This document shows positions 1 through 8,781 of a stretch of DNA of 59,011 bases, in pieces (position 1 is the first letter of the stretch; every line of letters starts with the position of its first letter). The position numbers were made by a program, and so were the translations under genes. The stretch comes from JAXGMQ01 sp964613055 (lineage in GTDB: Bacteria; Caldisericota; Caldisericia; JAAYUI01): the NCBI GenBank assembly GCA_964613055.1, contig CAZTGD010000010.1, positions 1-59,011 of the forward strand. The letters run 5' to 3'. The notes below the pieces were generated by a model, which did not search any database, was not told the DNA's origin, and saw only the letters and a program-made list of their open reading frames with translations.

Positions 1-298
1 TATTGCAATGTTTTTTAATATCATTAATATCCTTTGAATACTCTTTAATTAGAATACAAGGATTAGCTTTTGGACGAATGTATTTAAGATATCTATTAGC
101 AACATACCTTAAATAGTATTTTTGTTCTTTATATTTCTCAAATGTATCAGGTTTTTCTTTTGGATAATGAGCTTCATTAAGCGGAATAGATTGTAACAAA
201 ACAGAATCAAGAATGTTTATAAATTTCTTTATACTCTCTATTCTTTTGTTCCAGAGTACTTTTAATTCTTTATAACTAATATTATCACTTATCTTTAT
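1..298 (-). CDS. Partial AT-rich ORF of unknown function downstream of the V-ATPase operon
   Basis: On the minus strand one frame stays open from a stop at 299-301 to the window edge, about 99 codons. It encodes a lysine-, tyrosine- and isoleucine-rich, charged sequence that reads like real protein, with patches such as NKRIESIKKF and YVANRYLKYIRPKA. No ATG, GTG or TTG lies near the beginning. A strong AGGAGG (305-310) sits exactly 6 nt before an in-frame ATA at 296-298, inside the end of the ATPase D gene. Base composition is clearly more AT-rich than the ATPase genes. I do not recognise a family. It could be a gene with a rare AUA start, a gene with a sequencing error at its start, or a decayed fragment. 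The 3' end is beyond the window. Confidence 0.35.
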   Translation of the reverse strand, partial: MKISDNISYKELKVLWNKRIESIKKFINILDSVLLQSIPLNEAHYPKEKPDTFEKYKEQKYYLRYVANRYLKYIRPKANPCILIKEYSKDINDIKKHCN

Positions 299-920
299 TT
301 ATAACCTCCTTCTGCTCAAGTATGTCCTTCACCCGTTGAAGTCGAGACAGGTTCGCACGTTCCGCTTCGTCAAGCTTGCTTTGAATGGTCTTGACTTCAC
401 TCTCCAGTTGAGGAACCATAACGTGTTCCAGGGCATTGACACGTCTTCTAGTCTTCTGTATTTCAAGCGCTAGCTCTCGCATGCTCGTTTCTAGTTCTGC
501 CACCCTGATCATGCCCCTGACCAGCTTCTTGTAACTGGTTAGCGCTCGCATTGCTCCGGCTGTGGCAGTTTGAGGAGGAAGAGCTGTGTCAGGTTCAAAG
601 ACATCAAGTTCAAGCTTGGGCAGTACAAGCGTCATCAGCCTCTTCTCACTGCGTTTGATTGTGAATTTACTCGTCTTGGTCAGTCCACCATACTCAAGAA
701 ACGGCATACTTGCTGACTGACAGGCAAACCTTGCTTGTGCTTGAAGAAGCTCTCCAGTGAATCTGCCTTTCTCTTCCTTGTATCTGCGAGCTATCACCAG
801 GAATTCAGCCATGACTGCTTCGAGCTTGTCCTTGAGTAACTTAAGACCCTTGGTCGCCTGCGCGCGCATGCGCTTGCGCTTAAAAAGCTCCATTCTATTG
901 GCTGGCAGATTCAGTGGCAT
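285..920 (-). CDS. atpD: V-type ATP synthase subunit D (central stalk)
   Basis: 211 residues, the usual size of V/A-type subunit D, the rotor shaft inside the A3B3 head. The N-terminus (LPANRMELFKRKRMRAQATKGLKLLKDKLE) and the C-terminal helix (TRRRVNALEHVMVPQLE) match the family's long antiparallel coiled coil. The conserved RRVNALE motif near residue 160 is diagnostic. It is the last recognised gene of the operon and starts 3 nt after the stop of subunit B, so translation is probably coupled. The identification is secure from sequence and position. Confidence 0.95.
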   Translation of the reverse strand: MPLNLPANRMELFKRKRMRAQATKGLKLLKDKLEAVMAEFLVIARRYKEEKGRFTGELLQAQARFACQSASMPFLEYGGLTKTSKFTIKRSEKRLMTLVLPKLELDVFEPDTALPPQTATAGAMRALTSYKKLVRGMIRVAELETSMRELALEIQKTRRRVNALEHVMVPQLESEVKTIQSKLDEAERANLSRLQRVKDILEQKEVINKDK

Positions 921-923
921 CTG

Positions 924-2288
924 TTATTCTCCCATAAACTCTTCCAGCAGAGCTGGTTTTATCCTCTTAAGTTGACCCTTTGGTAGGATCTTAAGGAGTT
1001 CCCATCCGATATTGAGCGTCTCCTCCACCGAGCGGTTCTCAGAGTCTGCTTGAGCTACAAATCGTTTCTCAAACTCATCTGCAAAGCGAACATGCGCAAC
1101 GTCAACCTCTGAAAGGGCTGACTCACCGAGGATAACAGCCAACTCCCTCGCGTCTCGCCCCCTTGCGTATGAGGCAAACAGCTGAGAAGAGAGGCTTGAA
1201 TGATCCTTTCTTGTCTTACCCTCACCTATGCCTTTATCTCTCAACCGAGAGAGAGAGGGCAGTACGTCAATAGGTGGATGGATACCAGATCGTTCAAGTG
1301 ATCTCGAGAGGATGATCTGACCTTCGGTGATGTAACCCGTCAGATCGGGGATGGGGTGAGTCTTGTCATCGTCGGGCATGGTTAGGATTGGCATCTGTGT
1401 TATAGATCCTTTCTTGCCCTGAATTCTTCCAGCCCGTTCGTAGATAGTGGCGAGGTCCGTGTACATGTAACCAGGGTAGCCCCTCCTGCCTGGTATCTCG
1501 CGTCTTGCGGCGCCAATCTCCCTGAGAGCTTCACAGTAATTGGTCATATCTGTCATAATGACAAGCACGTGATGATTCAACTCAAACGCTAAATACTCAG
1601 CGGTTGTCAGTGCCATTCGTGGGATTGCGATGCGTTCAATGACCGGATCTGAGGCTAGGTTGATGAATATAACGGCATGTGAGTCTGCTCCTGTTTCTCT
1701 GAAGTTTCTGAGGAAGTAATCCGCCTCTTCAAAGGTGACGCCAAGTGCCGCAAACACAACAGAGAAATCCTCTCCACCTTTGATGCTGGCTTGTCTTGCA
1801 ATCTGGGAAGCAATTCTAGCGTGTGGAAGACCAGAACCAGAGAATATAGGTAGTTTCTGACCTCTTACAAGAGAATTGAGACCATCTATGGCAGAAATGC
1901 CAGTGTTGATGTATTCATTTGGGTAAGCCCTTGATACAGGATTTAGGGGAACTCCATTTATGGAAACACGCTTCTTTGGTATGGGTGGGGGTATGTCGTC
2001 CTTAGGTCTGCCAAGTCCATCAAATGCCCTGCCTACCATGTCTGGTGTTAAACCAATCTCAAGTGGCTTGCCGGTAAAGGAGACCTTTGTCTTGCCGGGA
2101 TTGACATCTGATGTACCTTCAAATACTTGAAGAAGAGCAAGATCATGCGATGTCTCCAGCACCTGAGCGTGACGTACTTCTCCAGATGGAAGCGTTATCC
2201 TGGCTATCTCAGCAAAGGGAACATCACCACAGTCTGTCACCAGCAATAATGGACCAACAACCTCCTTGGTTGTCATATATTCGATCAT
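924..2288 (-). CDS. atpB: V-type ATP synthase subunit B (non-catalytic nucleotide-binding subunit)
   Basis: 454 residues. This is the regulatory B subunit that alternates with A in the soluble V1/A1 head. Visible family signatures are SGSGLPHARIASQIARQA in the P-loop position (no Walker A lysine, as expected for the non-catalytic subunit), PRMALTTAEYLAFE, VLVIMTDMTNYCEALREI, and PGRRGYPGYMYTDLATIYERAGR. Its start overlaps the end of subunit A by 4 nt (ATGA type), so the two are translationally coupled. Confidence 0.97.
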   Translation of the reverse strand: MIEYMTTKEVVGPLLLVTDCGDVPFAEIARITLPSGEVRHAQVLETSHDLALLQVFEGTSDVNPGKTKVSFTGKPLEIGLTPDMVGRAFDGLGRPKDDIPPPIPKKRVSINGVPLNPVSRAYPNEYINTGISAIDGLNSLVRGQKLPIFSGSGLPHARIASQIARQASIKGGEDFSVVFAALGVTFEEADYFLRNFRETGADSHAVIFINLASDPVIERIAIPRMALTTAEYLAFELNHHVLVIMTDMTNYCEALREIGAARREIPGRRGYPGYMYTDLATIYERAGRIQGKKGSITQMPILTMPDDDKTHPIPDLTGYITEGQIILSRSLERSGIHPPIDVLPSLSRLRDKGIGEGKTRKDHSSLSSQLFASYARGRDARELAVILGESALSEVDVAHVRFADEFEKRFVAQADSENRSVEETLNIGWELLKILPKGQLKRIKPALLEEFMGE

Positions 2289-4024
2289 CTTGAACCCCCA
2301 ATGCTGTCGAGTGCTTTATCTATGCTTTCCATGAGTGATTTGAAGTGCGCTTCAGACGGTTCGTTGGCGTTCTTTGAGCTTGCAATCTCTTCGTGAACGG
2401 GAAGCTTCATGAAGAGATTGAAACCATAATCGTCTTCAACCACCCTTTCTGCACCTATGTACAAAGCGCAGATACATCTGACAAGATTCAACTGCTTCTC
2501 TGGTGATGTATAGGTATCCTCAGGTACAAAGGCGTTCTGTTGAAGGAAGTCCTCTCTTACTGACCTGGCAAACTCAAGTGTCAGTTTCTGGTTGGGTGAA
2601 AGGGCATCCTGACCGACCAGTCGAACAATCTCCTCAAGGTGCGACTCCTCGTCAAGGATGGCTATTATCCTCTGTCGAAGCTCTGTCCAGTCTGTTCCAA
2701 CGTTCTCATCCAGATGTGGACCAACATCGTCTGCATACAGGGAATATGAATTTAGCCAGTTGACAGAGGGGAAATGCCTTTTGTATGCAAGCTGGGAGTC
2801 GAGTGCCCAGAAGACCTTAACAGCTCTAAGGGTCGCTTGGACAACGGGTTCAGAGAGGTCACCTCCAGGTGGGGAGACCGCTCCAATCATCGTAAGCGAT
2901 CCTTTCCTTGGTGGCTTACCTGAAGGCTCTACATACCCTGCTCTTTCGTAGAAGGATGATATTCTTGATGCCAGATATGCTGGAAAGCCTTCCTCACCGG
3001 GCATCTCCTCAAGCCTGCCGGATATCTCGCGCATAGCTTCAGCCCAGCGGGAGGTTGAGTCTGCCATCAAAGCAACATTATAGCCCATATCCCTGTAGTA
3101 CTGTGCGATGGTTGAACCGGAGAAAACCGATGCTTCCCTTGCCGCAACGGGCATGTTCGAGGTGTTGGCTATGAGAACAGTTCGATTCATCAGTGGAGCA
3201 CCTGTCTTGGGGTCGAGGAGTTCGGGAAACTCGTTGAGTACATCTGTCATCTCGTTTCCACGTTCACCACACCCGACATAAACTATTATATCAGCGTCTG
3301 CCCACTTGGCGAGTTGATGCTGTACGACTGTCTTACCCGAGCCAAATGGACCAGGCACACAGGCTGTTCCACCTCTGGCGATCGGGAACAGCATATCAAG
3401 GACTCTCTGCCCTGTAACCATTGGTATTGAAGGTGACAGCCTCTTGGCAACAGGTCTTGAATGCCTGACTGGCCAACGGTTAGCCAGTTTTATCTGATTA
3501 CCTTCAACCTCAGCTATTACATCTTTTATCGAATAGGTTCCAGATGATAGACCCGTTATTCTGCCGGTAACACCAGGTGGGATCATGATGTGGTGCTTGA
3601 CTACATCAGTCTCCTGTATCCACCCTATGATGTCTCCTGGAGAAACCTCTTCACCAATGTCATTGCTTGCATGGAATTCCCATTGTTTTTTCTCATCTAA
3701 CGTTGGCAGAGAAACACCCCTTGAGATGTAATCTCCATACTTCTCTTGAAGAATGGGCAAAGGTCTGCCTATACCATCGAGTATCGAACCAATGAGTCCT
3801 GGCCCAACCATTATTGACAGTGGAAGTCCGGTACATGCAACCGGTTCACCCGGTTGCAATCCCTCTGTATCCTCATACACCTGGATAGAACATACACCAC
3901 CCTTCATCTGGATGATCTCGCCAAATAATCCCATCTCACCGACCCTAACCAACTCATACATTCGAGCTTCTGGTAGTTGATCCGCTTCGACTAAGGGTCC
4001 TGATATCCTCTTTACTCTACCCAT
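2285..4024 (-). CDS. atpA: V-type ATP synthase subunit A (catalytic)
   Basis: 579 residues, typical for the catalytic A subunit. The Walker A loop GPFGSGKT lies at about residues 225-232, preceded by the V/A-type non-homologous insert (about 110-190). Further signatures are YVGCGERGNEMTDVLNEFPEL, MADSTSRWAEAMREISGRLEEMPGEEGFPAYLASRI, and GAVSPPGGDLSEPV. It hydrolyses or makes ATP in the cytoplasmic head. It overlaps both subunit F (upstream) and subunit B (downstream) by a few bases, within one polycistronic unit. Confidence 0.97.
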   Translation of the reverse strand: MGRVKRISGPLVEADQLPEARMYELVRVGEMGLFGEIIQMKGGVCSIQVYEDTEGLQPGEPVACTGLPLSIMVGPGLIGSILDGIGRPLPILQEKYGDYISRGVSLPTLDEKKQWEFHASNDIGEEVSPGDIIGWIQETDVVKHHIMIPPGVTGRITGLSSGTYSIKDVIAEVEGNQIKLANRWPVRHSRPVAKRLSPSIPMVTGQRVLDMLFPIARGGTACVPGPFGSGKTVVQHQLAKWADADIIVYVGCGERGNEMTDVLNEFPELLDPKTGAPLMNRTVLIANTSNMPVAAREASVFSGSTIAQYYRDMGYNVALMADSTSRWAEAMREISGRLEEMPGEEGFPAYLASRISSFYERAGYVEPSGKPPRKGSLTMIGAVSPPGGDLSEPVVQATLRAVKVFWALDSQLAYKRHFPSVNWLNSYSLYADDVGPHLDENVGTDWTELRQRIIAILDEESHLEEIVRLVGQDALSPNQKLTLEFARSVREDFLQQNAFVPEDTYTSPEKQLNLVRCICALYIGAERVVEDDYGFNLFMKLPVHEEIASSKNANEPSEAHFKSLMESIDKALDSIGGSR

Positions 4025-4368
4025 GAGTTATTCTCTTTCCCGAGGAGGTCTACACCAACCGCCTCTGTAACCAGTTTTCTTAAAGTACTCCAGGCTTGGT
4101 CTTCCTTGCTGAAGCCTGAGGGTATTACCATGACCACAGGACCACCGAGTCCCGCTGACCTGATGATCTCCTCCATATCACGCGCTATACTTTCAGAAAC
4201 CATCACTATTGCGTATTCCTTACTCGACAGGCACTCTGTGAATTTTGATTCAATATCATCGCCGGCTATCACCACATCAGCGCCCATATACCCCCATGGT
4301 GCGACCTGGAATGATTCGCCAAAAGCAACTACCTTGTTCCTTTTGTCCTGCCTGGTTTTATTTGGCAT
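4012..4368 (-). CDS. atpF: V-type ATP synthase subunit F
   Basis: 118 residues from the ATG at 4366-4368, which is preceded by AGGAG (ACAGGAGAACAT). A longer open frame exists upstream but lies inside subunit C and has no matching signal. Subunit F is the small Rossmann-like rotor subunit bound to D. The pattern VVAFGESFQVAPWGYMGADVV, then YAIVMVSESIARDMEEII, then GPVVMVIPSG is typical, with the fold's alternating strands. The gene overlaps C by 11 nt and A by 13 nt. Confidence 0.9.
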   Translation of the reverse strand: MPNKTRQDKRNKVVAFGESFQVAPWGYMGADVVIAGDDIESKFTECLSSKEYAIVMVSESIARDMEEIIRSAGLGGPVVMVIPSGFSKEDQAWSTLRKLVTEAVGVDLLGKENNSWVE

Positions 4369-5269
4369 ATGTTCTCCTGTAGGCATTTTCCAGTTCCTTG
4401 GGTGGTATTGCGACAAGAGCGCCTGCAATGAGCATGGAAGCATTCCTGAACTCCCGTTCCAGTTCCCATAGATACCCAAAAACGACCTCTGGACCTGCCG
4501 GTATCAGCCGCGCTTCGATGATTGTTCTAAACAGCCGCTCGTCGAGCACCCTCTCAATTTCAAACAGATCTGTTGAATGGATACCAAGATCTCTTGCCAC
4601 CGATTCGATGTCACTGTCTGAACGCAAGTGCAACGAGCCACCTGGCAATCCTCGGTAGGTACCTTTACGGAGAGTAGCACTGATGAGTAAACGCACATCA
4701 AGAGTATCAACCCAATGCGTGAGTGCCGTTTTGAAGTAGGGCAATTTCGAATATCTCGAACCACTCAGAAGGTTTACCATGCTCTTTGACAACAATCGTC
4801 TTCCGCTACCGGTCAAACCCAGTTTATATAACCGTCTTGCTTCAGCGACAGGTTCGATCAGTTCAACAGGCAGTTCGGACAGATCGCCACTTCTACAGAA
4901 TGACTCTGCCATTGGAACAGGAGTCGTATGCAGTTTTGCACCTTCGAGCAATGCCTGTATCTGCTCTATACCTCTGGGCAGTAGGAAGTAGTAGCCAAGG
5001 TCGGGAGCGTTGCATTCCTGCGTCATTGTCTGAGTAACATTATAGAGATGTTCCGTCCACTGACGCGTGAATGTTTTCGGATTGCCATCAAACCAGCTGA
5101 ATGTATCCTGTATAATGGCTATCCTATCAGCGGGAGAGAGGTTCCTGAAGCGCAGGAAATCCGACTGGGTCAGTAATTGACTCTCGAGTACCTTGACCCT
5201 AGCGGATGTATACCTGAAGTCCTCGCGATCAGGAAGAGGTAAGGATGGCAACGAATTCGTCTGCATCAT
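4358..5269 (-). CDS. atpC: V-type ATP synthase subunit C (rotor-Vo connector)
   Basis: About 303 residues from the ATG at 5267-5269. The open frame continues to 5314, but that would overlap subunit E by 86 nt. The chosen start follows GGAG at 11 nt and leaves the expected N-terminus close to FRYTSARVKVLESQLLT. Subunit C is the funnel-shaped socket that joins the central stalk to the proteolipid ring. RVKVLES near the N-terminus and the C-terminal ARLIPAGPEVVFGYLWELEREFRN stretch, with its conserved Y-L-x-x-x-E-x-E pattern, match the AtpC/AC39 family. Position between E and F is canonical. Confidence 0.9.
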   Translation of the reverse strand: MMQTNSLPSLPLPDREDFRYTSARVKVLESQLLTQSDFLRFRNLSPADRIAIIQDTFSWFDGNPKTFTRQWTEHLYNVTQTMTQECNAPDLGYYFLLPRGIEQIQALLEGAKLHTTPVPMAESFCRSGDLSELPVELIEPVAEARRLYKLGLTGSGRRLLSKSMVNLLSGSRYSKLPYFKTALTHWVDTLDVRLLISATLRKGTYRGLPGGSLHLRSDSDIESVARDLGIHSTDLFEIERVLDERLFRTIIEARLIPAGPEVVFGYLWELEREFRNASMLIAGALVAIPPKELENAYRRTYAK

Positions 5270-5771
5270 CGTCCAATATTCTCCCGCATTCATAAGCCAG
5301 ATCGATAACGTCACTTATGCCGTGAATAGAGTGAATAATCGCATAATCGGGTGCATCATGATTCACTTGAAGAAACGTTTTTTCAATTATTTCTGGAAGA
5401 GAATCAGCAATCCTTTTGCCCACAGAAAGAGTCCCGTCTTTCCATCCCAGCGCAATCTCTCGAAGCCTGTCTCGTACAAAGGAATCAGAAAGCAGGATGT
5501 CAGCTGATTGTCTTTTAACCCTATCCAGTGCTTGGTGGATTGCCTTCAACTTCTCTGCTCTCTCCATTGAGTTTATTCGTGCGGATTTCGATGAAGCCAG
5601 TATTGCTTTCTTCTTTGTAAACTCAGATTCAATTTTTTTCTTGTTTTCAGAAAGCCGATTTGTCTCTTCATGTCGAATATTCTCAATTGTAGCTTTTGCA
5701 TCGCGAGTTATCTGATCTGCCTCTCGCTGAGCTTCGTCAATTATGAGTTGTGTCAGTGACTCTCTACTCAT
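5229..5771 (-). CDS. atpE: V-type ATP synthase subunit E (peripheral stalk)
   Basis: 180 residues. The N-terminal 90 residues are a charged helix (LIIDEAQREADQITRDAKATIENI) and the C-terminal part is a mixed domain, as in the stator subunit E that pairs with the G/H helix. Sequence similarity is low in this family, so the call rests on length, coiled-coil character and gene position. The start codon is directly adjacent to the end of the K gene (1-nt overlap). Confidence 0.88.
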   Translation of the reverse strand: MSRESLTQLIIDEAQREADQITRDAKATIENIRHEETNRLSENKKKIESEFTKKKAILASSKSARINSMERAEKLKAIHQALDRVKRQSADILLSDSFVRDRLREIALGWKDGTLSVGKRIADSLPEIIEKTFLQVNHDAPDYAIIHSIHGISDVIDLAYECGRILDDDADEFVAILTSS

Positions 5772-6247
5772 CAGGATACGATTATGCCCATAAGGATAAT
5801 TGTGATAAGTAGGCCAAGAACAGCGTAGGTTTCTACAAGCGCTGGCATGATGATAGCCTGCCCGAATGTCTGTTCCTGTTTGGCAACCATGTTGATGGCG
5901 GCGGCTGATGTTTTACCCTGGTCAACGGCGGAGAAATAACACACAACACCCATTCCGATGAGCAGGAACATCAATGCAAGAGCCTTACCCATGGATGGAA
6001 TATTTCCCGCCATCAGTGTTTGAGAACCAGCCAGGAAGGATGCTATGAATCCGTAGAAACCCTGGGTACCTGGCAGAACCGTAAGTACGAAGAGCTTGCC
6101 AAATAGCTCTGGTCTTTCTGACATAATTCCCGTTGTCTGCACAGATGCTGTCCTCAGACCACGAGCAGAACCCATACCGCTGAGGAAAACATTGATGATC
6201 ATTCCAAGGACAATCCAGGTTTCAGCGCTTAAAAACATCTCGTTCAT
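5771..6247 (-). CDS. atpK: V-type ATP synthase subunit K (membrane rotor proteolipid, Na+-type ligands)
   Basis: 158 residues with four hydrophobic helices, the duplicated 16-kDa proteolipid form. Only the second hairpin keeps the ion-binding carboxylate: E139 in ALVETYAVLG. The first hairpin has LPGTQGFYGF (L58, T61, Q62), and Q110 lies in the third helix. From knowledge of Enterococcus hirae NtpK, whose Na+ ligands are L61, T64, Q65, Q110 and E139, this is a complete Na+ coordination set, so the ring probably carries Na+ rather than H+. One carboxylate per four helices also fits a V-type pumping ratio. It lies between I and E. Confidence 0.95.
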   Translation of the reverse strand: MNEMFLSAETWIVLGMIINVFLSGMGSARGLRTASVQTTGIMSERPELFGKLFVLTVLPGTQGFYGFIASFLAGSQTLMAGNIPSMGKALALMFLLIGMGVVCYFSAVDQGKTSAAAINMVAKQEQTFGQAIIMPALVETYAVLGLLITIILMGIIVS

Positions 6248-8244
6248 GCTACCTCCTGAAGGTTATTATTACCCTCGTTTGTATTATAAACCACATTGAT
6301 TCGAGTATGATTCTTTCCAGAGAACGGACGGTATTTACCTCCACCGCTCTCATAGAAACGAGTATAATATTCAAGAAAAACGAGTCTTGCAGGGTGGACA
6401 AAACTACCAATTATGTTGAGGAAGAAATTAAAAAGATGACCGACTATGAGTATGAGTATCGCAAATATCAGTCCAATCCCTTTTAGTCCCATCATCTGAG
6501 CAATTGAGTTGAATGCCTGTCCGACAATTGAGGTGGTAAGCCCCAACGCCAGTAATCGAGAATAACTCATAACATCTGAAAGGAAGCCCGTTGTGCCGTA
6601 TCCACCGAGTACACCATAAAGAGATGTTATACCAACACCTATCCTGCCAACCACCGATTTAGCGTCCCTACCTTGTGAGAAGATGAGTAGAACTGCACCA
6701 ACACCTATGAGTAAGTACATCAGTGTTGTAAGCGAAGAAGACAGACCGTTTGTGCTGAGGAAATTGACTGCAAACAATGTCAGACCAGAAAGAAATATCA
6801 GCCATCCCCCGGAGTCTGTAATGGCATCTATCCATTTCCCATCCCTTGCCTGCATCCATCCCTTACTGATAATACCAAGGAACTGTGTGCCTATACCGAT
6901 GTACAGTGTTACAATGAAAAAGGGAATCGTCTCTTTAATCGGGTCAATTTTCCATAATGCGCCCCGCAGATTGAGAATAGGTTGCCAAGTGATAACAGAT
7001 CCAACGAGATTCCCACCCCATGCACCTGTGAGAGCGCCGATGACGATAACGAATATTGAGCTTATAAGGAACGTGCAAAAGAACTTTCGTGCACTTTTCT
7101 CATGTTTGTATATTCGACCAAACCACAGGGAAAAGCCCATCAGCATTAGACCATACAGTACATCACCAAAGCAGATACCAAAGAATATTGGGAATATGAT
7201 GGATACTATGAATGTACTGTCCAAACCTCTATAGCTTGGAAGTCCGTACATGCCTGTCAGCATTTCAAATGGAGAAGAATATCTATTGTTGATCAATTCA
7301 ACAGGAGGTTCCTCTGTTGTTGGCACTTCCTGGATGTCTAGATATCCCTCAGGGAATCTATCTTGAAAAACACTTCTAAAATCCTGGCTTTGTGTTGTGG
7401 GGATATACCCTATGAACAAGATAGAATGTTCGCTGTTGTAAGCGAGATTCCTGACTCTATCAACCTCAGACTTCATCTCAAGCGAATCGATGTTAACAAG
7501 CAGTACCAGTCTTTTTGAGTGATACTCATTCTTTATGGTTTGAAGTGTTGCCTTTCGTTTTTTGGTTAGTTTATCGAGTTGCCTATCAATTTTTTTGATC
7601 TGGATGGCAGGAGTGAGTGATGATTTGGGGATGGGTAGTGATTCAAATCCTATCTTTGATAGCTCTGTTTTAATTTCGGGGTTACAGCTCTTCAGGCAGG
7701 TCACCAAAATAACATCCTGCCCATATTTATCAACAGCGCAATCCGATCTCTTATTCAGCTTGATTAATCTAGTCAGGTTCCTTCTAGGCGCTTGGCCCAA
7801 GATATAGCTTACATGTTCAGTGTCATCAATGCTCGTAGGAACTGGGAGAAATGCATATCGGGAGAGTAAGTGACGCTCGTTTGAAAGCTTGCTTGCCTGG
7901 TCTTGGATTCTATCCAAATCATGCATCAACTCTAACAGTTTGTCCGAAAAAGTAGATAGTTCGATTTCACTCAACAGTTTATTGTATTTCTGCTCAGAGA
8001 GTCTTGGTCTTGGCCACGCAAAGTTTGCCACAAAGGGGAGTTTGGGAGGGAATAGCTTGTCAATGCTTTGAAGTGTTTTTTTTGATCTCTCAAGCAAAAG
8101 ATCTGCATCCTCCTGCTTATTCTTATCAGATCCGCTAACCCTTCTCGGATGCAGAAGCCCCAGTTTCTTAAGCATAGTTGTGGCTTCATCTACCCTCCTG
8201 TTCGGAACAGCAAGGGTCACCTTATTCATGGGCTTTATCGCCAT
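6244..8244 (-). CDS. atpI: V-type ATP synthase subunit I (a-subunit, ion channel half)
   Basis: 666 residues. About 330 N-terminal residues are soluble and partly coiled coil (stator contacts). The C-terminal half has about eight membrane helices starting near FIVSIIFPIFFGICFGDVLYGL. The conserved SYSRLLALGL motif carries the channel arginine at R563, which releases the ion from the K-ring glutamate. Length and organisation match bacterial NtpI/AtpI. The start overlaps the end of subunit H by 10 nt, and its stop overlaps the start of K by 4 nt. Confidence 0.95.
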   Translation of the reverse strand: MAIKPMNKVTLAVPNRRVDEATTMLKKLGLLHPRRVSGSDKNKQEDADLLLERSKKTLQSIDKLFPPKLPFVANFAWPRPRLSEQKYNKLLSEIELSTFSDKLLELMHDLDRIQDQASKLSNERHLLSRYAFLPVPTSIDDTEHVSYILGQAPRRNLTRLIKLNKRSDCAVDKYGQDVILVTCLKSCNPEIKTELSKIGFESLPIPKSSLTPAIQIKKIDRQLDKLTKKRKATLQTIKNEYHSKRLVLLVNIDSLEMKSEVDRVRNLAYNSEHSILFIGYIPTTQSQDFRSVFQDRFPEGYLDIQEVPTTEEPPVELINNRYSSPFEMLTGMYGLPSYRGLDSTFIVSIIFPIFFGICFGDVLYGLMLMGFSLWFGRIYKHEKSARKFFCTFLISSIFVIVIGALTGAWGGNLVGSVITWQPILNLRGALWKIDPIKETIPFFIVTLYIGIGTQFLGIISKGWMQARDGKWIDAITDSGGWLIFLSGLTLFAVNFLSTNGLSSSLTTLMYLLIGVGAVLLIFSQGRDAKSVVGRIGVGITSLYGVLGGYGTTGFLSDVMSYSRLLALGLTTSIVGQAFNSIAQMMGLKGIGLIFAILILIVGHLFNFFLNIIGSFVHPARLVFLEYYTRFYESGGGKYRPFSGKNHTRINVVYNTNEGNNNLQEVA

Positions 8245-8555
8245 TGATCCTTAATCCGATCGGCAACCATTTTAGCTATGTCAAGCAGTTTGCTATCATA
8301 ATCCTTGATGCTTTGACTTGTTTTCTCCTCAAAACTCTTTTTTTTACTTTCAATATATTCACTGTCAGATTCAGCGATTCGTCTGAGTGCTTCCAGCTGT
8401 GATTGTCTAACCCTTTTCAGCTGAACGTCAGTCTCGTTCCTCATCGACCTGGAAGCATCATCAATCATCTCAGAAGCATCATCTCTCGCTTTCGCAATGA
8501 TATCCTGAGCTCTCTTTTCGGCTGTGTTTATCTGATCAATTATTTGCTTGTCCAC
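8235..8555 (-). CDS. atpH: V-type ATP synthase subunit H/G (peripheral stalk helix)
   Basis: 106 residues, almost entirely charged heptad-like helix (TAEKRAQDIIAKARDDASEMIDDA), the form of the archaeal AhaH or bacterial G subunit that pairs with E. It uses a GTG start at 8553-8555. It is the first gene of the operon, giving the order H-I-K-E-C-F-A-B-D known from Methanosarcina-type A-ATPase operons. The 226-bp upstream gap holds the 48-bp element described separately. Confidence 0.85.
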   Translation of the reverse strand: MDKQIIDQINTAEKRAQDIIAKARDDASEMIDDASRSMRNETDVQLKRVRQSQLEALRRIAESDSEYIESKKKSFEEKTSQSIKDYDSKLLDIAKMVADRIKDQWR

Positions 8556-8648
8556 GGCTTTACACTACTACGTAGCCCCCTTTCAGCAACTAAAATTCTT
8601 ACGCATTTGGCACAAGAAAAGGAAAAGAAATTTGAAATATATCCAATG

Positions 8649-8696
8649 AAAGTCGATACACATGTAAACCCAAATCGACTCTGGTTCAGTACTTGT
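8649..8696 (-). promoter_or_regulatory. 48-bp element upstream of the V-ATPase operon (copy A)
   Basis: This 48-base stretch matches 9911-9958 at 41 of 48 positions in the same orientation with no gaps; the first 15 bases (AAAGTCGATACACAT) are identical. It starts 93 nt upstream of the atpH start on the minus strand, almost the same distance as copy B from its gene. It is a candidate promoter/operator region shared by two transcription units. On the minus strand a TTGGGT lies where copy B has TTGACT. Function is inferred. Confidence 0.5.
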
Positions 8697-8781
8697 GTGA
8701 AGCATTACCATGAATCAAATACCAGAAAATTTTATGTAAAGAGAAGATCACACCCAATCATAATGCTGTTGTCTTATCAGA

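Noticed and set aside
4369..4479. Longer N-terminus for V-ATPase subunit F
   Set aside because: The added residues do not resemble subunit F and lie within the subunit C gene; the internal ATG has a good ribosome-binding site.
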